This document shows, piece after piece, positions 21,167 to 32,635 of a DNA stretch of 64,000 bases. Source of the stretch: Ottelia alismoides. Lineage: Eukaryota > Streptophyta > Magnoliopsida > Alismatales > Hydrocharitaceae. The stretch spans positions 558,001-622,000 of the forward strand of contig JAZKJV010010530.1 of assembly GCA_037367405.1 (NCBI GenBank). The letters run 5' to 3'. Positions within the stretch are counted from its first letter, which is position 1, and each line of letters opens with the position of its first letter. The translations under genes were made by a program, and so were the position numbers. A model generated the notes under the pieces. It ran no database searches. It was not told the DNA's origin and saw only the letters and a list, made by a program, of their open reading frames with translations.

Positions 21167-24100
21167 TACTGATAGGGATTTTCAGTGGGTTTTAATTTAT
21201 TTATATGAAATGATAAAAGTGAAATTGATGTCGTCATTGCAACCCAAATAATCATGCAACAAAAAAATATTTAATTCTCAAGCAAAAATTACAGAAGATG
21301 TTGTAGAAAAAGAATTTGCTATTTAATTTACCTATATAGCTAACAAGATCGAACTCAGTGAGGCTACAAATCCCAAGGGTTATTCAAATAATTGAAAAAA
21401 ATGAATTAAAGAAAGAAGGAAATCTCTAATGCAAAAAATGTTTGGTTTTTGCAGGATTTTTATCTTTTTTATTTTTAAAATTTTTAACTTTTTAGATTTT
21501 TATTTTCTGATTTCTAAATTTTTATTTATTTTAATTTTGCAAATGTTTAATTTTCAAAAATGATTATTTTTGAAAGCAAATAATTTTTACACGAGAGAAA
21601 TGAAACCATCTCTTTTTGGATTTTTCAAATATGACAAAAATGCTAAAAAATGCCCAAATAAAATATTTTTGTGTTTTATGATTTTTTTCTATTCTTGTAA
21701 TATTTTGGGATTTTATAATTTTTAGAGTTTTTAAAATGAATAAAAATAGAGAATAATGCAAACATTGAGCTAAAAGGATTATTTTTCAATTTAAAAATAT
21801 AAAAAAATGCGAAAATTATGAAAAATATTTCCTATAAATAACATGAAGTTATCTACAAATTGGAACTAAAATCACTATTTTTTGATTTTTCTACAATTTA
21901 TATGATTTTTATAAGATTTTTATTATTTTGCATTTTTTGGATTTTAAAATCAATTATTGTGTGAAAATTGGAATGAAAATAAAATGCATAGAAAAGAAAC
22001 TAATATAATTTTTTTGGAAATTTTTACACAATTATTGAATTTTTATTATTTTTCAAAGTTCAAACAGGAAAAAATAAATTGTTTTTTAATTTTTAATAAT
22101 AACAAATGATTATAAAATGCAATGAAAAATAATGCAAATAGAACAACTAAGCAGGAGATAACCATATTTTTTGCATAATTTGTTGAGTGTATATTCCAAT
22201 GAAAAGATCATGCAAAGATTAAAGTCTGGAAGCCGGGTCTAAAAAGAAATTATTCAAAGTTTTTAATATAAAATATAAAAAGAGTAAAAATACAGGTGGG
22301 AAATATAACCAAAGAAGACGTGCACTACACGTGCTTGAAGGGCTAGTAGGGACTGTCATGTAAAATCAGGAACTTTTAGGGCTTAAATGTAATTTTTAGA
22401 ATTTTTTATTTTCAATTCCATCAGGGTTCCTCTTCGTTGATATTATTTGTTCTTAAAATAAAGGGGGTGCTACCTTTGCTTTCTTCCTTCACAAACAGGA
22501 ACGGCGGAGACGGTGGGCGATGGTGCATGATCACGAGCAATTGTGGTGCGGCTAGCGAGATCTGGCAAAGGAGCTCTATGGGCGATGCTGGCGATCTTCA
22601 ACGGAGGAGAAAAGGTAGTGTGGTGGAGAGGAGGAAGGCAGCATGGTAACTATCGTGGATGTGTTGTGCCTCACGCGGTGGAAGGGTGCTCCTCTCTAGG
22701 AGTGGGGCAACATGGTTGATTGCGTCGGAACATGCGCTGATCTGGTCGTGCCTCCTCCATTCAGATGGTGGTGCATTGCAGCGCTGCGTAGGTGAAGCAT
22801 GAGGAGGATGGATGACAAGAAGGATGGAGGAATCTCAACCAGGCAGTGGGGTGATTGGGACTCTGCAGGTGGCACACGCGATGAAGCTCCGCCCCCATAT
22901 TGCGGATCAGGAGGCGATCGCGGTGGGGCGACACACGCCTCCAGCGGTTGGGGCGGCCGGCAAGCAATGAAGGCGTGGAGGGGTGTCAAAGTCGGTGGTG
23001 GTGGGGGTGGTGCCCGTTAGGGCTGTAGCGGATGGCAAAGAGGGTGGGTGGCGGTGGAAGGAGTGTGGTTGCCCCCAACTAGAGATTTTTTTATTTTTTT
23101 TATAATATTTTTTTGTAAAAATAGAAACAAAAATCACATATTTTTTACTTTTTTATTGTAAAAACATGTAATATTTTCATTTATTTTTTTTTGCAATTTT
23201 TTAATATTTTTTAAAAAGTTAGCAACTGTATTTTTTAATTTTCTATTCTAGCAAATAAAATATAGATAAAAAATGACTCGAGTACACCTAGTCGGTATAA
23301 AATCAAATATGAAAATGTTAGTGGATGATGGATCTGACGGTAATAATGGAAGATCCGTGTCTTCGACAACAATACACAGTCGGAGGTGAGAGATCGTGTT
23401 GAGGCAGAACATGAAGCGGATAGATCGAGAGGGTGACGATGGAATCAGTAATCGGAGGCGAGTGGAATCATGATGGATATTTAGGAATTAAGATCTAAAG
23501 TTTAACAATGAAATCTAATCAAATATTGAATCTAAAATTTATCTAGAAGAATGACGGAAAATAAAGTGTATCTCACCATGGGAGTAGATTTTGTCGTAAT
23601 GGCCTCAAGGAAGGTTGACTTGCTGTCACAAGACGGCTCGAAGGGTAGGCACCATTATACAACAAGAAGCTCTTGGAGATTAAGCTCCTCTCACCAAAGA
23701 TTGATCAAAGAGAAATGAAGGAGGAGGAGCAAATTAAATAGAAAAAATAAATGAACTTGAATTTAAATTAAAAAATTTGAAAAGAGAGGATAAGGAGGGA
23801 GGAGATTAATTGTAGATAAAAGTACATTATAATTAATTAATTAATTAATTTCGTTACTTCATTTAAAATAAATAATAAATGTCAATTATTTAATTTCTTT
23901 TGTTGTGGTTATTAAAGAATATCAACTATGTACATATACTAAATACATATAGTACATTATATACATAGTTAAATAAGTAAATTAGTTTTTTATATTTTTT
24001 ATTTTTTATTTTTTATATAATTATTAAAAATATTTACAATAATTTACACATACAATATGTATCTAAAGATAAATAAGGATAAATATATACAATGGTAAAA

Positions 24101-24798
24101 TTGTGACAACCACCCCAGAAAATCCATTTTCAAACTATAACTAGAAATTTATAATATTGTCATTTTAAAGATAATTTAATTTAGACTATGATGGAAGTGA
24201 GTTTGATTCAATTTGAGTTCATATGGAGGCAGAATCGGTCTTTTAATTATTGCTTTATGGCTTTTTCTGGGTGTGGTTACCTTTATTCTGTACATGATTT
24301 TATTTTGCAATTATTTTTATTATTTAGAAAGCATTTTTATCTACAACTTTTATTCTGAAATTATTTAATTTCTGGTCAATTTATTTAAAATAAAATAGTG
24401 TTAGTTTTATACAAATATACACAGAATAAATAATGAAATGAAGAGAATTTACAAAACACATTTTTTGGATTTTTCTGATTAATGGCCCTATCTCCCCCTA
24501 CTTTATTCCTATCGATCAGGTCAAGTCTTGACCTTTTCTTGGGGTTCGGGTCAGCCTATATATATTACATATATATAGTCTACTTCTTTTTTATTATTTT
24601 CTTTATTTTTTCCTTTATTGTTTTATTTGTTTATTTTAGGTTAAAATAATAATATAAACACAATATTACACATAGTTGCAAGTTACACAATATTTACACA
24701 TAAATACAAGAATATGGATTTATCAATATATACATGTGTTTTATAAAGGATTTTAAGCTAAAATAAATGAATAAAGATGATGAAATGCATATTCATCA
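21167..24798 (-). mobile_element. Element A 5' LTR
   Basis: In element sense it starts at 24798 with TGATGAATATGC and ends ...CTATCA at 21170. The order of parts is: a conserved upstream block (about 24120-24270), a TATA-like TATTTAA (about 23731-23741), a short leader, the donor-like CATG|GTGAGATAC (G at 23576), and then a GC-rich island (about 22490-23085) and A/T-rich tail. Gene-like peptides in the island do not keep one frame among LTR copies. The promoter assignment is inferred from position and composition. Confidence 0.85.
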
Positions 24799-26450
24799 GA
24801 ATGCTTCTAAGAAGCCATATGCATTCCTAAGAGATTTTGATCTCATTTATGCTAACCTTAGACATCCTAGGGTTAGCTAGGATTATATTAGGCTCACGTC
24901 CATTCCATTTGCCTTGGGTGGCATTTGCCTTGGGTGGCAAAGTCGACTACTAGGTAAAGAACATGGTAATTACAATCACTACATATGCCCAGTTCAAGGA
25001 CCATTTTCTGAAGAAGTTCTACCCTATGGATAGGACTAATATAAAGAGGATGGGCATTATGAGCTTTTCCTAGATACTCGGTGAACCCTTCCGTTATGCA
25101 TATGAAAGGTTCAAGGACATCCTGCGGAAGTGTCCCTATCATGGACTAGATGAAAACATCTTGGTTTAGGCGTTCCTCACTGGTCTCAACCATGAGATGC
25201 AGGGTTTAGTGAGCACTGTCTATGGAGGCAACTATACATCACAAGGATCGGATACCGTCTGGAAGGTATTCGAGCAAATGGTTGAGATAAGCCGCTCACA
25301 AATAGCCAGCAGGGCCTATACATCGTCCCCAGTTCACTCTTATCAAGAGGAGAAAAGTCAGCTCTAGTTTATCTCTTTCAGGATGCAATCCCCAACATGG
25401 GGCTTATTGCAGACAAGTTTACAACAGTCGAGAGGATTGACAAGAGGATTGATGACTTAGATCAGAGCTTCTCCAAAATTCCAAAACAATTGGAGGAGTT
25501 GACGAGAAGGTATCTAAGATAACGATACACGTCATGACTGCAACCCCTGCTCCTGTGTACCGAGTTCACCATGTTCAGGAGAAGTTGGTGTCAGGGCAAC
25601 CCCAGCCGTGGGAGCACGACCAGTCCTATGCCCACTCTTTGCAGTATCCCTTCCATCAGTAGAGATAGTTCAGGAGGAGCCTCTACCGGTTTGGAAGGTA
25701 AATAGAGTATGGTATACTCAAGACCCTACCTGGGAGGGAATTACGAGGGACCGACAGACCTACCAACATCCCCCGACCTTTCACAACACCGCAATCACCT
25801 CCGCAACACCTCATTCACAATAAAGCCCTTGGATTTCAGCCACCCCAGCAACAACAGTAGTAGTACCAGCAATATAGCCGGCAGGGTCATTACCAGTAGG
25901 GCCAGCAAGGCCCGTACTTTCAGTATATACCCCAGCAGCAGCAGAGGTAGTATCCTGGCCAGCAGAGCCAGTCTTCCCATTCTTCTTCCCAATCTTATCA
26001 CCTTCCTTCTTCATTTAGTCCTGTGGACATACAGTAGTAGATACTCGATGAGCTCTGTTCCTACAGGAATGAAATTCATGACTATGTCAACCGCCTGTCC
26101 AGATGACAAGACGAGTAGTTTGTATCCTCTACCTCAATCTTATCCGAAGTTCAAGCTAAACCCAACATCCTTAGTCGATCTAGTTTTGAACAGCACTTTG
26201 GTCAGGTATACTATTCAACATCTCCTAGGTCTGAACATGATATTAGTTAGTGTTACGAGGCTAATTACATGTCACTCAGGAGTGGAAGACCATGACCATA
26301 TCTGATCGGGAGAGGGATACAAGGAGGGGCGTCTCTGGAGATCTAACTAAGGAGTCTTCAGAGGACAGGAGAGGAATTATATTCCAGAGCCCCATCATCA
26401 CCATTTTAGGATATCTACTCAGGCAGCCAAGAAGAGAAGGAGAGCACATA
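24799..26450 (+). pseudogene. gag: Element B gag, C-terminal two-thirds
   Basis: Between about 24970 and 25350 one frame reads through a typical retrotransposon gag (PF03732-like) block: 'FKDHFLKKFYPMDRTN', 'ERFKDILRKCPYHGLDENILV', 'AFLTGLNHEMQGLV'. It is interrupted by TAG where CAG (Gln) would be expected. A helical, charged segment follows in another frame (25400-25510). Then comes 'IVQEEPLPVWKVNRVWYT' and a Pro/His/Thr tail (25660-25815) conserved in element C (43070-42831). A glutamine-rich stretch (25837-26000) follows, again with TAG in place of CAG. The 5' end of this gene lies at 11614-12161, separated by element A. Confidence 0.85.
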
Positions 26451-27340
26451 TGCAGCATCACCAGCATGGATATACACCCGAGTCTTTGGAGGATCTTGCA
26501 CCTCCAGTTGTGGCATATACCAGTTCAGCTTCTATTTCACAACTCGTAGTAGATAGTATAGATTTTGACTCCAAGTTACATCAAAAAGATTCATGTATGA
26601 AGAACTCTATTTCAGTTCATGATTCAAATTCTTCATCTTCTATTTCCATAGCTTCAATCCCTTTCCCCCTACTCTTATGGTTGGAAAGTGCATCAAAAAG
26701 ATTCAGAAAGATGACCCCGATATGGCATGATTTTGTAAAAAAATTATCATTGTAAAAGTTCCATTTGATGAGTATGTGTCTAACCATCTGGCATTCCAGA
26801 AATACCTTAAGGTAAGATGCAATCCTACTAGGGTTTGCAGGAAGAAATAAAACCAAAATGTGAAGAGTCGTCTCAATGACATCGACACAATCTATTATCT
26901 CAAGAATCAGACATTACCAAGGAAAAAGAGAGACATGGGTGCTCACTATGTGGAGAGTCGTCTCAATGACATCGTGTTTGCACACACACTCTTAGAGAAC
27001 ATTTCTTCAATCAACTTACTACCCTTATCATTATATCGGAAATTGGAGTTGGGACCACCAGAGTCTTACTCCAATTAGTTGATCGTTCAGTGAAGAGACT
27101 TAAGGGAGATGTGAAGAACATCGTTATCTCGATTGAGGGGCAGAACTATTAGGTTGACTTCATAGTCTTATACATGGAGACGCCAATCATTGTATAGAAT
27201 CTCATATCATTCTCGGGAGGCGCTTCCTTAGGATCGTAGGCGTTGCTTTCGATTATGGTATGGGAATGATGAATTTCCATTCTCTAAGCGGAGAAGTGAA
27301 CCTTCAAATGAAGCAAACCAAGTATCAGTGACCCGATTCA
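26451..27340 (+). pseudogene. Element B gag-protease linker and aspartic protease
   Basis: 26450-26650 reads 'HGYTPESLEDLAPP' and 'SKLHQKDSCMKNSI', matching element C at 39454-39251, so this linker is a conserved part of the family. The protease follows: 'SSINLLPLSLYRKLELG' (about 26995-27050; family C-D-L-G-A-S-I-N-L-M-P), then in a shifted frame 'LQLVDRSVKRLKGDV' and 'VDFIVLYMETPI', and finally a degraded GRRFLR segment. The catalytic Asp-Ser/Thr-Gly position is not preserved (the segment before SSINLL reads LLEN), so it would be inactive. Confidence 0.8.
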
Positions 27341-27678
27341 GAGAATAGCACATAGTACCCATCTTCAGTGGCAGATTTCATAAATATGTAACACCATTGG
27401 GATTTGGAGATAGGTTCCTTTAGGATAGCGTGAGACCCTTTCATCTAGAAAGGAGACATAGTGCATGATGCAGTTTTCTAGGTGTTGCCTAATCTTGTTA
27501 GAGATGCATCTACCTATTCTCGTGATGACGTAGAGATCCATCTAGATTTGTTAGTTCCATCCCCTCGAAATGGTCATGGGACATAGGTGACGAGTCTGGC
27601 GTGGCTTTAACCAAATTACCGCATTTCTTAGGTGATCTGAATCCCGATATTTTTGAGTTGGTGGTGAGTACTACATAA
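27341..27678 (+). other. Protease-RT connector of element B
   Basis: Degenerate sequence between the protease and the first recognisable RT codons. Short coding-like pieces occur in several frames. No separate domain is recognised. Confidence 0.5.
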
Positions 27679-28840
27679 TTGAGCCCACCTTCATGCAAAA
27701 TGGAACCAGATTCAGTTCAGCCAGATTTGCTCGATGATACCACATTGCTAAAACTGAAATTACTTCCTCCTAAACTAAGGTACGCCTTTCTTGCAGAACC
27801 CAAAGAGAGATATATTGTTATCATTAGCTCTGACTTGACTTTAGAACAAGAGTCTAGGTTGTTAGAGTTCTTAGAGAGCAACTGCAAAGAAATAGGCTGT
27901 ATAGTGTCAGATCTCGTGGGGATCAACCCCACTCTCCTTTTTAATGAGAATAATGTGAGACATTCCTATGAGTTTCAAAGGAGACTTAATCCCAACCAGC
28001 GGGAAGTTGTGAAGAACAAAATTGAGAAATGGTGCAAATTAGGGTTTATATACCCTATTTTACACTCCAAGTGTGTGGCCCTGCTTCATGATGTCCCAAA
28101 AAACTCAATAATTCAGATGGTCACCAACGAGGAGGGGGTAGAGATTACGACACGAGTATCAATGTCATGATGCATCTGTGTTGACTACAGGCGCCTGAAT
28201 GCTGCGACTAAGAAAAGCCACTTTCCCTTGCATTTTATCAATCACAATTTGGAGAAACTCATTGGTAAGGAGTTAAACTATTTTCTTGATTGGTACTCAG
28301 GAAACAACCAGGTAGCTATAGCCTTGGAGGACCTGGAAAATACCACATTCACATGTCCATTCAACACTTACGCATTCAGACGCATGCCATTCGGGCTCTA
28401 TAATATGCCAAGGACATTTCAGAGATGCACGATCGCCATATTTGCCGATATGGTGGGAGATTTTATGGAAATGTTCATGGATGACTTCTTGGTTCATGGT
28501 GATTCCTTTGATACATGTTTCGTGCACTTGGACTGAGTCTTCAAGAGGTGTAGAGAGGTAAATTTGGTACTCTCCTAGGAAAAGAGTAACTTTATGATGA
28601 CAGAGGGTATCATGTTGGAGCATTCATCTCCAAAAGGGGAATGGAGGTTGACCATGCCAAGGTGGAGGTGATCAAGAAACTCGATCCACCTACCAATGTA
28701 AAGCCAGTGCAATCGTTTCTCAAGCATTTTTTGATTCCACATGAGATTTATTCAGGATTTTTCGAAGATTGCCCGCTCACTGACTGAGCTTTTAGGGAAA
28801 AACATAGAGTTCATTGTAGATCATAGGTGTTTGGAGGCCT
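27679..28840 (+). pseudogene. pol: Element B reverse transcriptase
   Basis: Copies element RNA into DNA. The lead-in 'LKLLPPKLRYAFL' and 'VIISSDLTLEQESRLLEFL' is typical of OTA pol. Then come 'RRLNPNQREVVKNKI', 'CVDYRRLNAATKK' (family: CIDYRKLNAATRK), 'DWYSGNNQVAIALED', 'TTFTCPFNTYAFRRMPFGLYNMPRTF' and the catalytic box 'FMDDFLVHGDSFDTC' at about 28470-28515, with both aspartates kept. All these blocks are in one frame, interrupted by TGA at 28168 and 28534. After the second stop the thumb/connection reads on to about 28840 with further breaks. The GYSGYNQI block has W and N substitutions. Confidence 0.92.
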
Positions 28841-29385
28841 TTGAGATTTAGAAGATGAAGATTTGTGCTTCGCCTATCCTACAAGCTCCTGACTGGTCTC
28901 TCCCCATTGAGATCATGACTGACACTTCAGATTTCACTATAGAAGAGGTGTTAGGACAACAGCTAGAGGGGATCCCATTTGTGATCCACTACCCGAAAAA
29001 AGTATTAGACCCGACACAGAAGAATTATACCGTGACTACAAAAGAAATGCTCGTTGTAGTATGGGTCCTTGAGAAGTTCAGGTCGTATATTTTAGGCTCT
29101 AAGGTGACAATCTACATTGATCACATAGCTATTCGGTACTTAATGGAAAAGAATGACGCTAAGGCGCGTCTTCTTAGGTGGAGTTTGCTCCTTCAGGAAT
29201 TTCACTTGGAGATAAAAGATGAACCTGGAGTGAAGAATGTTGTGGCTGATCACCATTCTCAGATTGATCTTAAGGACTCTCCTGATTATGAGCGGTTTAG
29301 AGAGACCTTCCCAGAAAAGTTAATTTGCATTATTAACTCACTTCTGTGGTATTCCAACATGGTGAATTTCCTTGTCTCCAATTAG
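28841..29385 (+). pseudogene. pol: Element B RNase H
   Basis: Degrades the RNA of the hybrid during reverse transcription. The open frame at 28855-29385 contains 'PDWSLPIEIMTDTSDF' (first catalytic Asp region), 'YTVTTKEMLVVVWVLEKFRSYILGSKVTIYIDHIAIRYLM' (Glu and second Asp: family TEKELLAVV, YTDHAAL) and 'KARLLRWSLLLQEFHLEIKD' leading to 'VVADHHSQ' (family NVVADHLSRL). It is in the same frame as RT and is the longest uninterrupted domain in the window (177 codons). It could preserve structure on its own, but the surrounding pol is broken. Confidence 0.92.
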
Positions 29386-30669
29386 ATTCCCCATGGTTGG
29401 ACTAGGAGCAGCATTAACTGACTAAAGTGAGATTCGAGGAGATACCCCTGGGGTGATCCTTTCTTTTCTTCGAAGGGACAGATTGTGTTTGAAGAAGGTA
29501 TAATCCTCAGGAGGAGTACCAGCGTGTCCACACATATTATCATTCACTTGAGGATGGAGGACACCATTCAGGGAAGATTACCGCTCACAAGACACTTGAA
29601 TGTGGATTGTATTGGCCGAACATGTTTCGAGATGCTATTGATTTTGTACGGTCGTGCCCGATTTGTTAAGGGACGGGAGGGACAGTTGGACAGAAAAATG
29701 AGATTCCCATGCAGCCAGTGATTATTTGTGACGCTTTGATGTATGGGGAATAGATTTTATGTGTCCTTTTCCCAAAAGCCAAGGACATGAGTACATCTTA
29801 TTGGCGGTTGACTCTTTGTCTAGGTGGGTGTAGGCTATCCCAACCCGAACTACAAACAACATGATTGTCTGTAAGTTTGTGAAAGATCATATTATTTCTT
29901 GGTTCGGAGTGCCAAAAGTTTTGATATCATATTGGGGTAGCCACTTTGTGAAACAAGATGTGAGATCTTTAGCTAAGGACTACATATTTGAGCACAGAGT
30001 TACAGTCCCTACCACCCATAGTCCAATGGCATGGTAGAGGTTTTGAATAGAGAGGTGAAGAGTATTTTGTAGAAGTAGGTTCTTCCCAATAGGAAGAATT
30101 GGTCCCAACTCTTGGACCAAGTTCTATGGGCCTATAGGACAATCTACAAAACTTCATTGGTCACTTCACCATTCAGAATTATCCATGGCAAGCCATGCCA
30201 TTTGCTCGCAGATCTGATTCACAAATCTGAATGGGTAATTAAGCAGATTAATTGGAGTTGTCACCTAGGAAAGCTTTGTCGAGACTTGAACTTGAATGAG
30301 CTCATGGAAATCCGAAACAGTTCATATGACAACGGTTTGATTTATAAGGACAAAGTAAAGAGATGGCATGATTAGCACATTAGGTGCAAAGACTTTGTAC
30401 CTAGGCGAAAGGTATGGTTGTTTAATGCCAGGTTGAATATGTTCCATGGGAAGCTCAAATCTAAGTGGATGGGTCCCTTTGTTGTTAAGAAAGTGCACGG
30501 GAATGGAAATGCAGAGATAATTGATCTCACAGATGGTGCACAATCTCATGTGGTGAATGGAAAACTGTTGAAGTATTTTATAGAATCTAAAGAGCAGTTC
30601 GTCCAAATCGAGGTCATCAACTTCATGCAGAGAGAGCACGAAGCGGATACATCATACTACTCTTCATGA
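29386..30669 (+). pseudogene. pol: Element B integrase
   Basis: Inserts element DNA into the genome. Zinc-binding HHCC region at about 29530-29670: 'HSLEDGGHHSGK', 'CGLYWPNMFRDAIDFVRSCPIC'. Core: GIDFM (first Asp, about 29750), '[13 protein letters not shown]', 'FGVPKVLISYWGSHFV' (about 29905-29950; the second catalytic Asp of SD-GSHF is replaced by Tyr), and MVEVLNREVK (Glu region, about 30032). The C-terminal part at 30418-30669 reads 'HGKLKSKWMGPFVVKKVHGNGNAEI' (family: GKLRSRWSGPF). Several stops and frameshifts occur. The missing Asp alone would abolish catalysis. No chromodomain follows. Confidence 0.9.
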
Positions 30670-32622
30670 AGATGCAACATTAAGGTTCAACAACTTACAA
30701 GATTAATTCACTCTTGTACATTCTCCCTTCTCTGTATATTCTCCAGATCACATAGGTTCTCACACTTACTCATGTCATATACGTAGGATGACCAGAGCAT
30801 AAGTATGGGGGGCGATGCCTACCATGTGTATGTAACCATACCATTTCTCCTCTTGACCTCGTCCGTCCTATTTTTTACTCTTCTTATACACTTAGGCTGA
30901 CTAGATCCTAAGTATAGTGGGGTAGATAGACTTCTATACTTTTTATTCTAGCTCTCCTACACTTATCCCGAGCTATGCCTTTTTCCTTGCTTCTTGTGCA
31001 CTGAGGACATAGCACATGCAAAGTATAGAGGACGTGTATATATTACATATATAATTTGCCCATATCTCATACTTCCATATATTTTGGTATATGTTGTACA
31101 ATAATTATGGGGTGAGTAAAGTTGCTAAAAAGCAACAAAAAAATCTTTTTCAAAAAAACTTTTCCAAAAAAATAATTTTCTCTTTCCTTATCTATTTAAA
31201 AAATCTTTTTCCAAAAAAGTGTGTCATTTTTTATTTACTTTCTTTTAAAAACTTTTGAAAAAAACAAAAAATAGCAAAAACCTTTTTCAAAAAAACCATC
31301 TTTCTTCTTTTCCTTTCTTTTACAAAAAAAATCAAAAATCACAAAAATCAAAATAAAAAACCTATGTAATGAGTTGGTTTATTCCCTGACACTTTAACAT
31401 TCACATAAGACTGGTGATATTGAAGAGCACTTGGTTTATGAGGTAATGAGATTTTGAGTTAACCAGCCTTAATCATTAGGGTCTTTGACTTAATTATTCA
31501 CATTTCCCTAGTTTGAAAGATTTGTGTGCTATATTCCAAGCTTAGTGTCTACCTTAAGAATATGATCAGCACCTCGCATACATGACTACAGTTGTGATGA
31601 GATGAGTTGAAATTTCATTTGAGGAATGAGGATGAGGGATTTGAATTTGGACTTGATTCAATGATGCTCGTGGATGGGATAAAATCGATGAAGGCTTCAT
31701 AAAACCTGAGTGTCAACACCTTTAGACACTATGAGAACATGGTTATTGTACTATCTCTTGATACCTTTGTGCTAGGGAGTGATGAAATCTAAAAAAATTT
31801 ATTGATGAGTGTGCTCCAACTTTTGTAAAAGCAGTCTAGATAGCCAAAATTCAAACGTAAAGAAAAGAAAAGAAGAAATGTTGAAAGAAAAACTCTCACC
31901 ATACAAAGTCAACTATCAAATAGCTTCCACGAAAGGAGAGCGCTCCCAAACATTTCAAAGTGTCCACTTGGACCACCGCTATTAGGACCAGGAGTTGGGC
32001 TATCACCCAAAAAGGTCTCTACATCGTATAGTGATACAACTCTGGGTGTCGAAGGTATCTTAGATACGCAAAAGAGACACAACCTAGAGTACTCCTAGGA
32101 AAACAAGTGCATACGACTTCGAATTCTCTTGACGAACACACTGATCAACAACCAAAAAAATGCATGTGTTGAGTTCATCAGGCACTCGAGATTATCCTTG
32201 TTCCAATGAGAGGGAGAGAAGAAATTAAACAATCCTATGCACTCATCAAATGGCCTTCCATCTACACTTTTAAGTCTGACAACTAAAAAGACGGTGGATT
32301 GGATGCAAGAAATGGTTTATTCCCTAGTGTTGAGGATCGGGTTTTTAGGAGAGTCTCTTATAATGGAATCTTGGGTGACGTTGCGACTCTACTTTTCTAA
32401 CTACACTCCACACTTAATGTCATATCCCTATTATATATGTATACATAGAGAGTCAGATGATTAGGTAATTGGATACCTATTGACTAGAGCTTGGTTCAAC
32501 TTAGAATTTTAGAATCTATAAAACTGAGAGTTCTTGAACGGATCAAGTCTTGTATTCACATGCACAATCAGGGGATAATACAACTTATTCATTCTTTATT
32601 TGCTCGAAGACTAGCAAAGTTT
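30670..32622 (+). other. Element B 3' non-coding region with PPT-like motif repeats
   Basis: There is no env-like frame. PPT-like strings occur at about 30800-30813 (TAAGTATGGGGGG), 30907-30922 (CCTAAGTATAGTGGGG, preceded by the complementary ACTTAGG at 30890, so a hairpin is possible) and about 31013-31030 (AAAGTATAGAGG). An A-rich tract with repeated TCAAAAAAAC-type runs lies at 31130-31370. The rest is weakly similar to the 3' region of element A. The short open frame near 32237-32464 has no recognised relative. Confidence 0.7.
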
Positions 32623-32635
32623 AAGTATAGGGGGG
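32623..32635 (+). other. Element B polypurine tract
   Basis: AAGTATAGGGGGG directly abuts the LTR start TGATGAATCC and is preceded by GACTAGCAAAGTTT, the same context as the element A PPT. It sets the plus orientation and the LTR boundary. Confidence 0.9.

Larger units (their letters stand above)
12162..24798 (-). mobile_element. Element A: pol-less Ty3/gypsy (OTA-type) retrotransposon inserted in B gag
   Basis: A complete LTR-bounded element on the minus strand. The 5' LTR is 21167-24798, the PBS about 21146-21163, the gag/PR remnants about 18690-19903, the PPT 15929-15945 and the 3' LTR 12162-15928. The LTRs begin TGATGA and end TATCA(GTA) in element sense. GAATG follows the right end; the left flank reads GATAG here, but GAATG at the same junction in the array copies, giving a probable 5-bp target duplication. 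The internal region (about 5.2 kb) has no recognisable RT, RNase H or integrase, so it would be non-autonomous. The LTRs differ clearly from each other, so the insertion is not recent. Confidence 0.88.

Noticed and set aside
25709..26305. 198-codon open frame overlapping gag
   Set aside because: It is the out-of-frame shadow of the glutamine-rich gag tail (CAG repeats read as Ser/AGC). The true frame has TAG interruptions.
30670..32622. env-like gene after integrase, as in some Athila elements
   Set aside because: No frame longer than ~80 codons and no membrane segments are seen. The region holds PPT-like repeats and A-rich runs.
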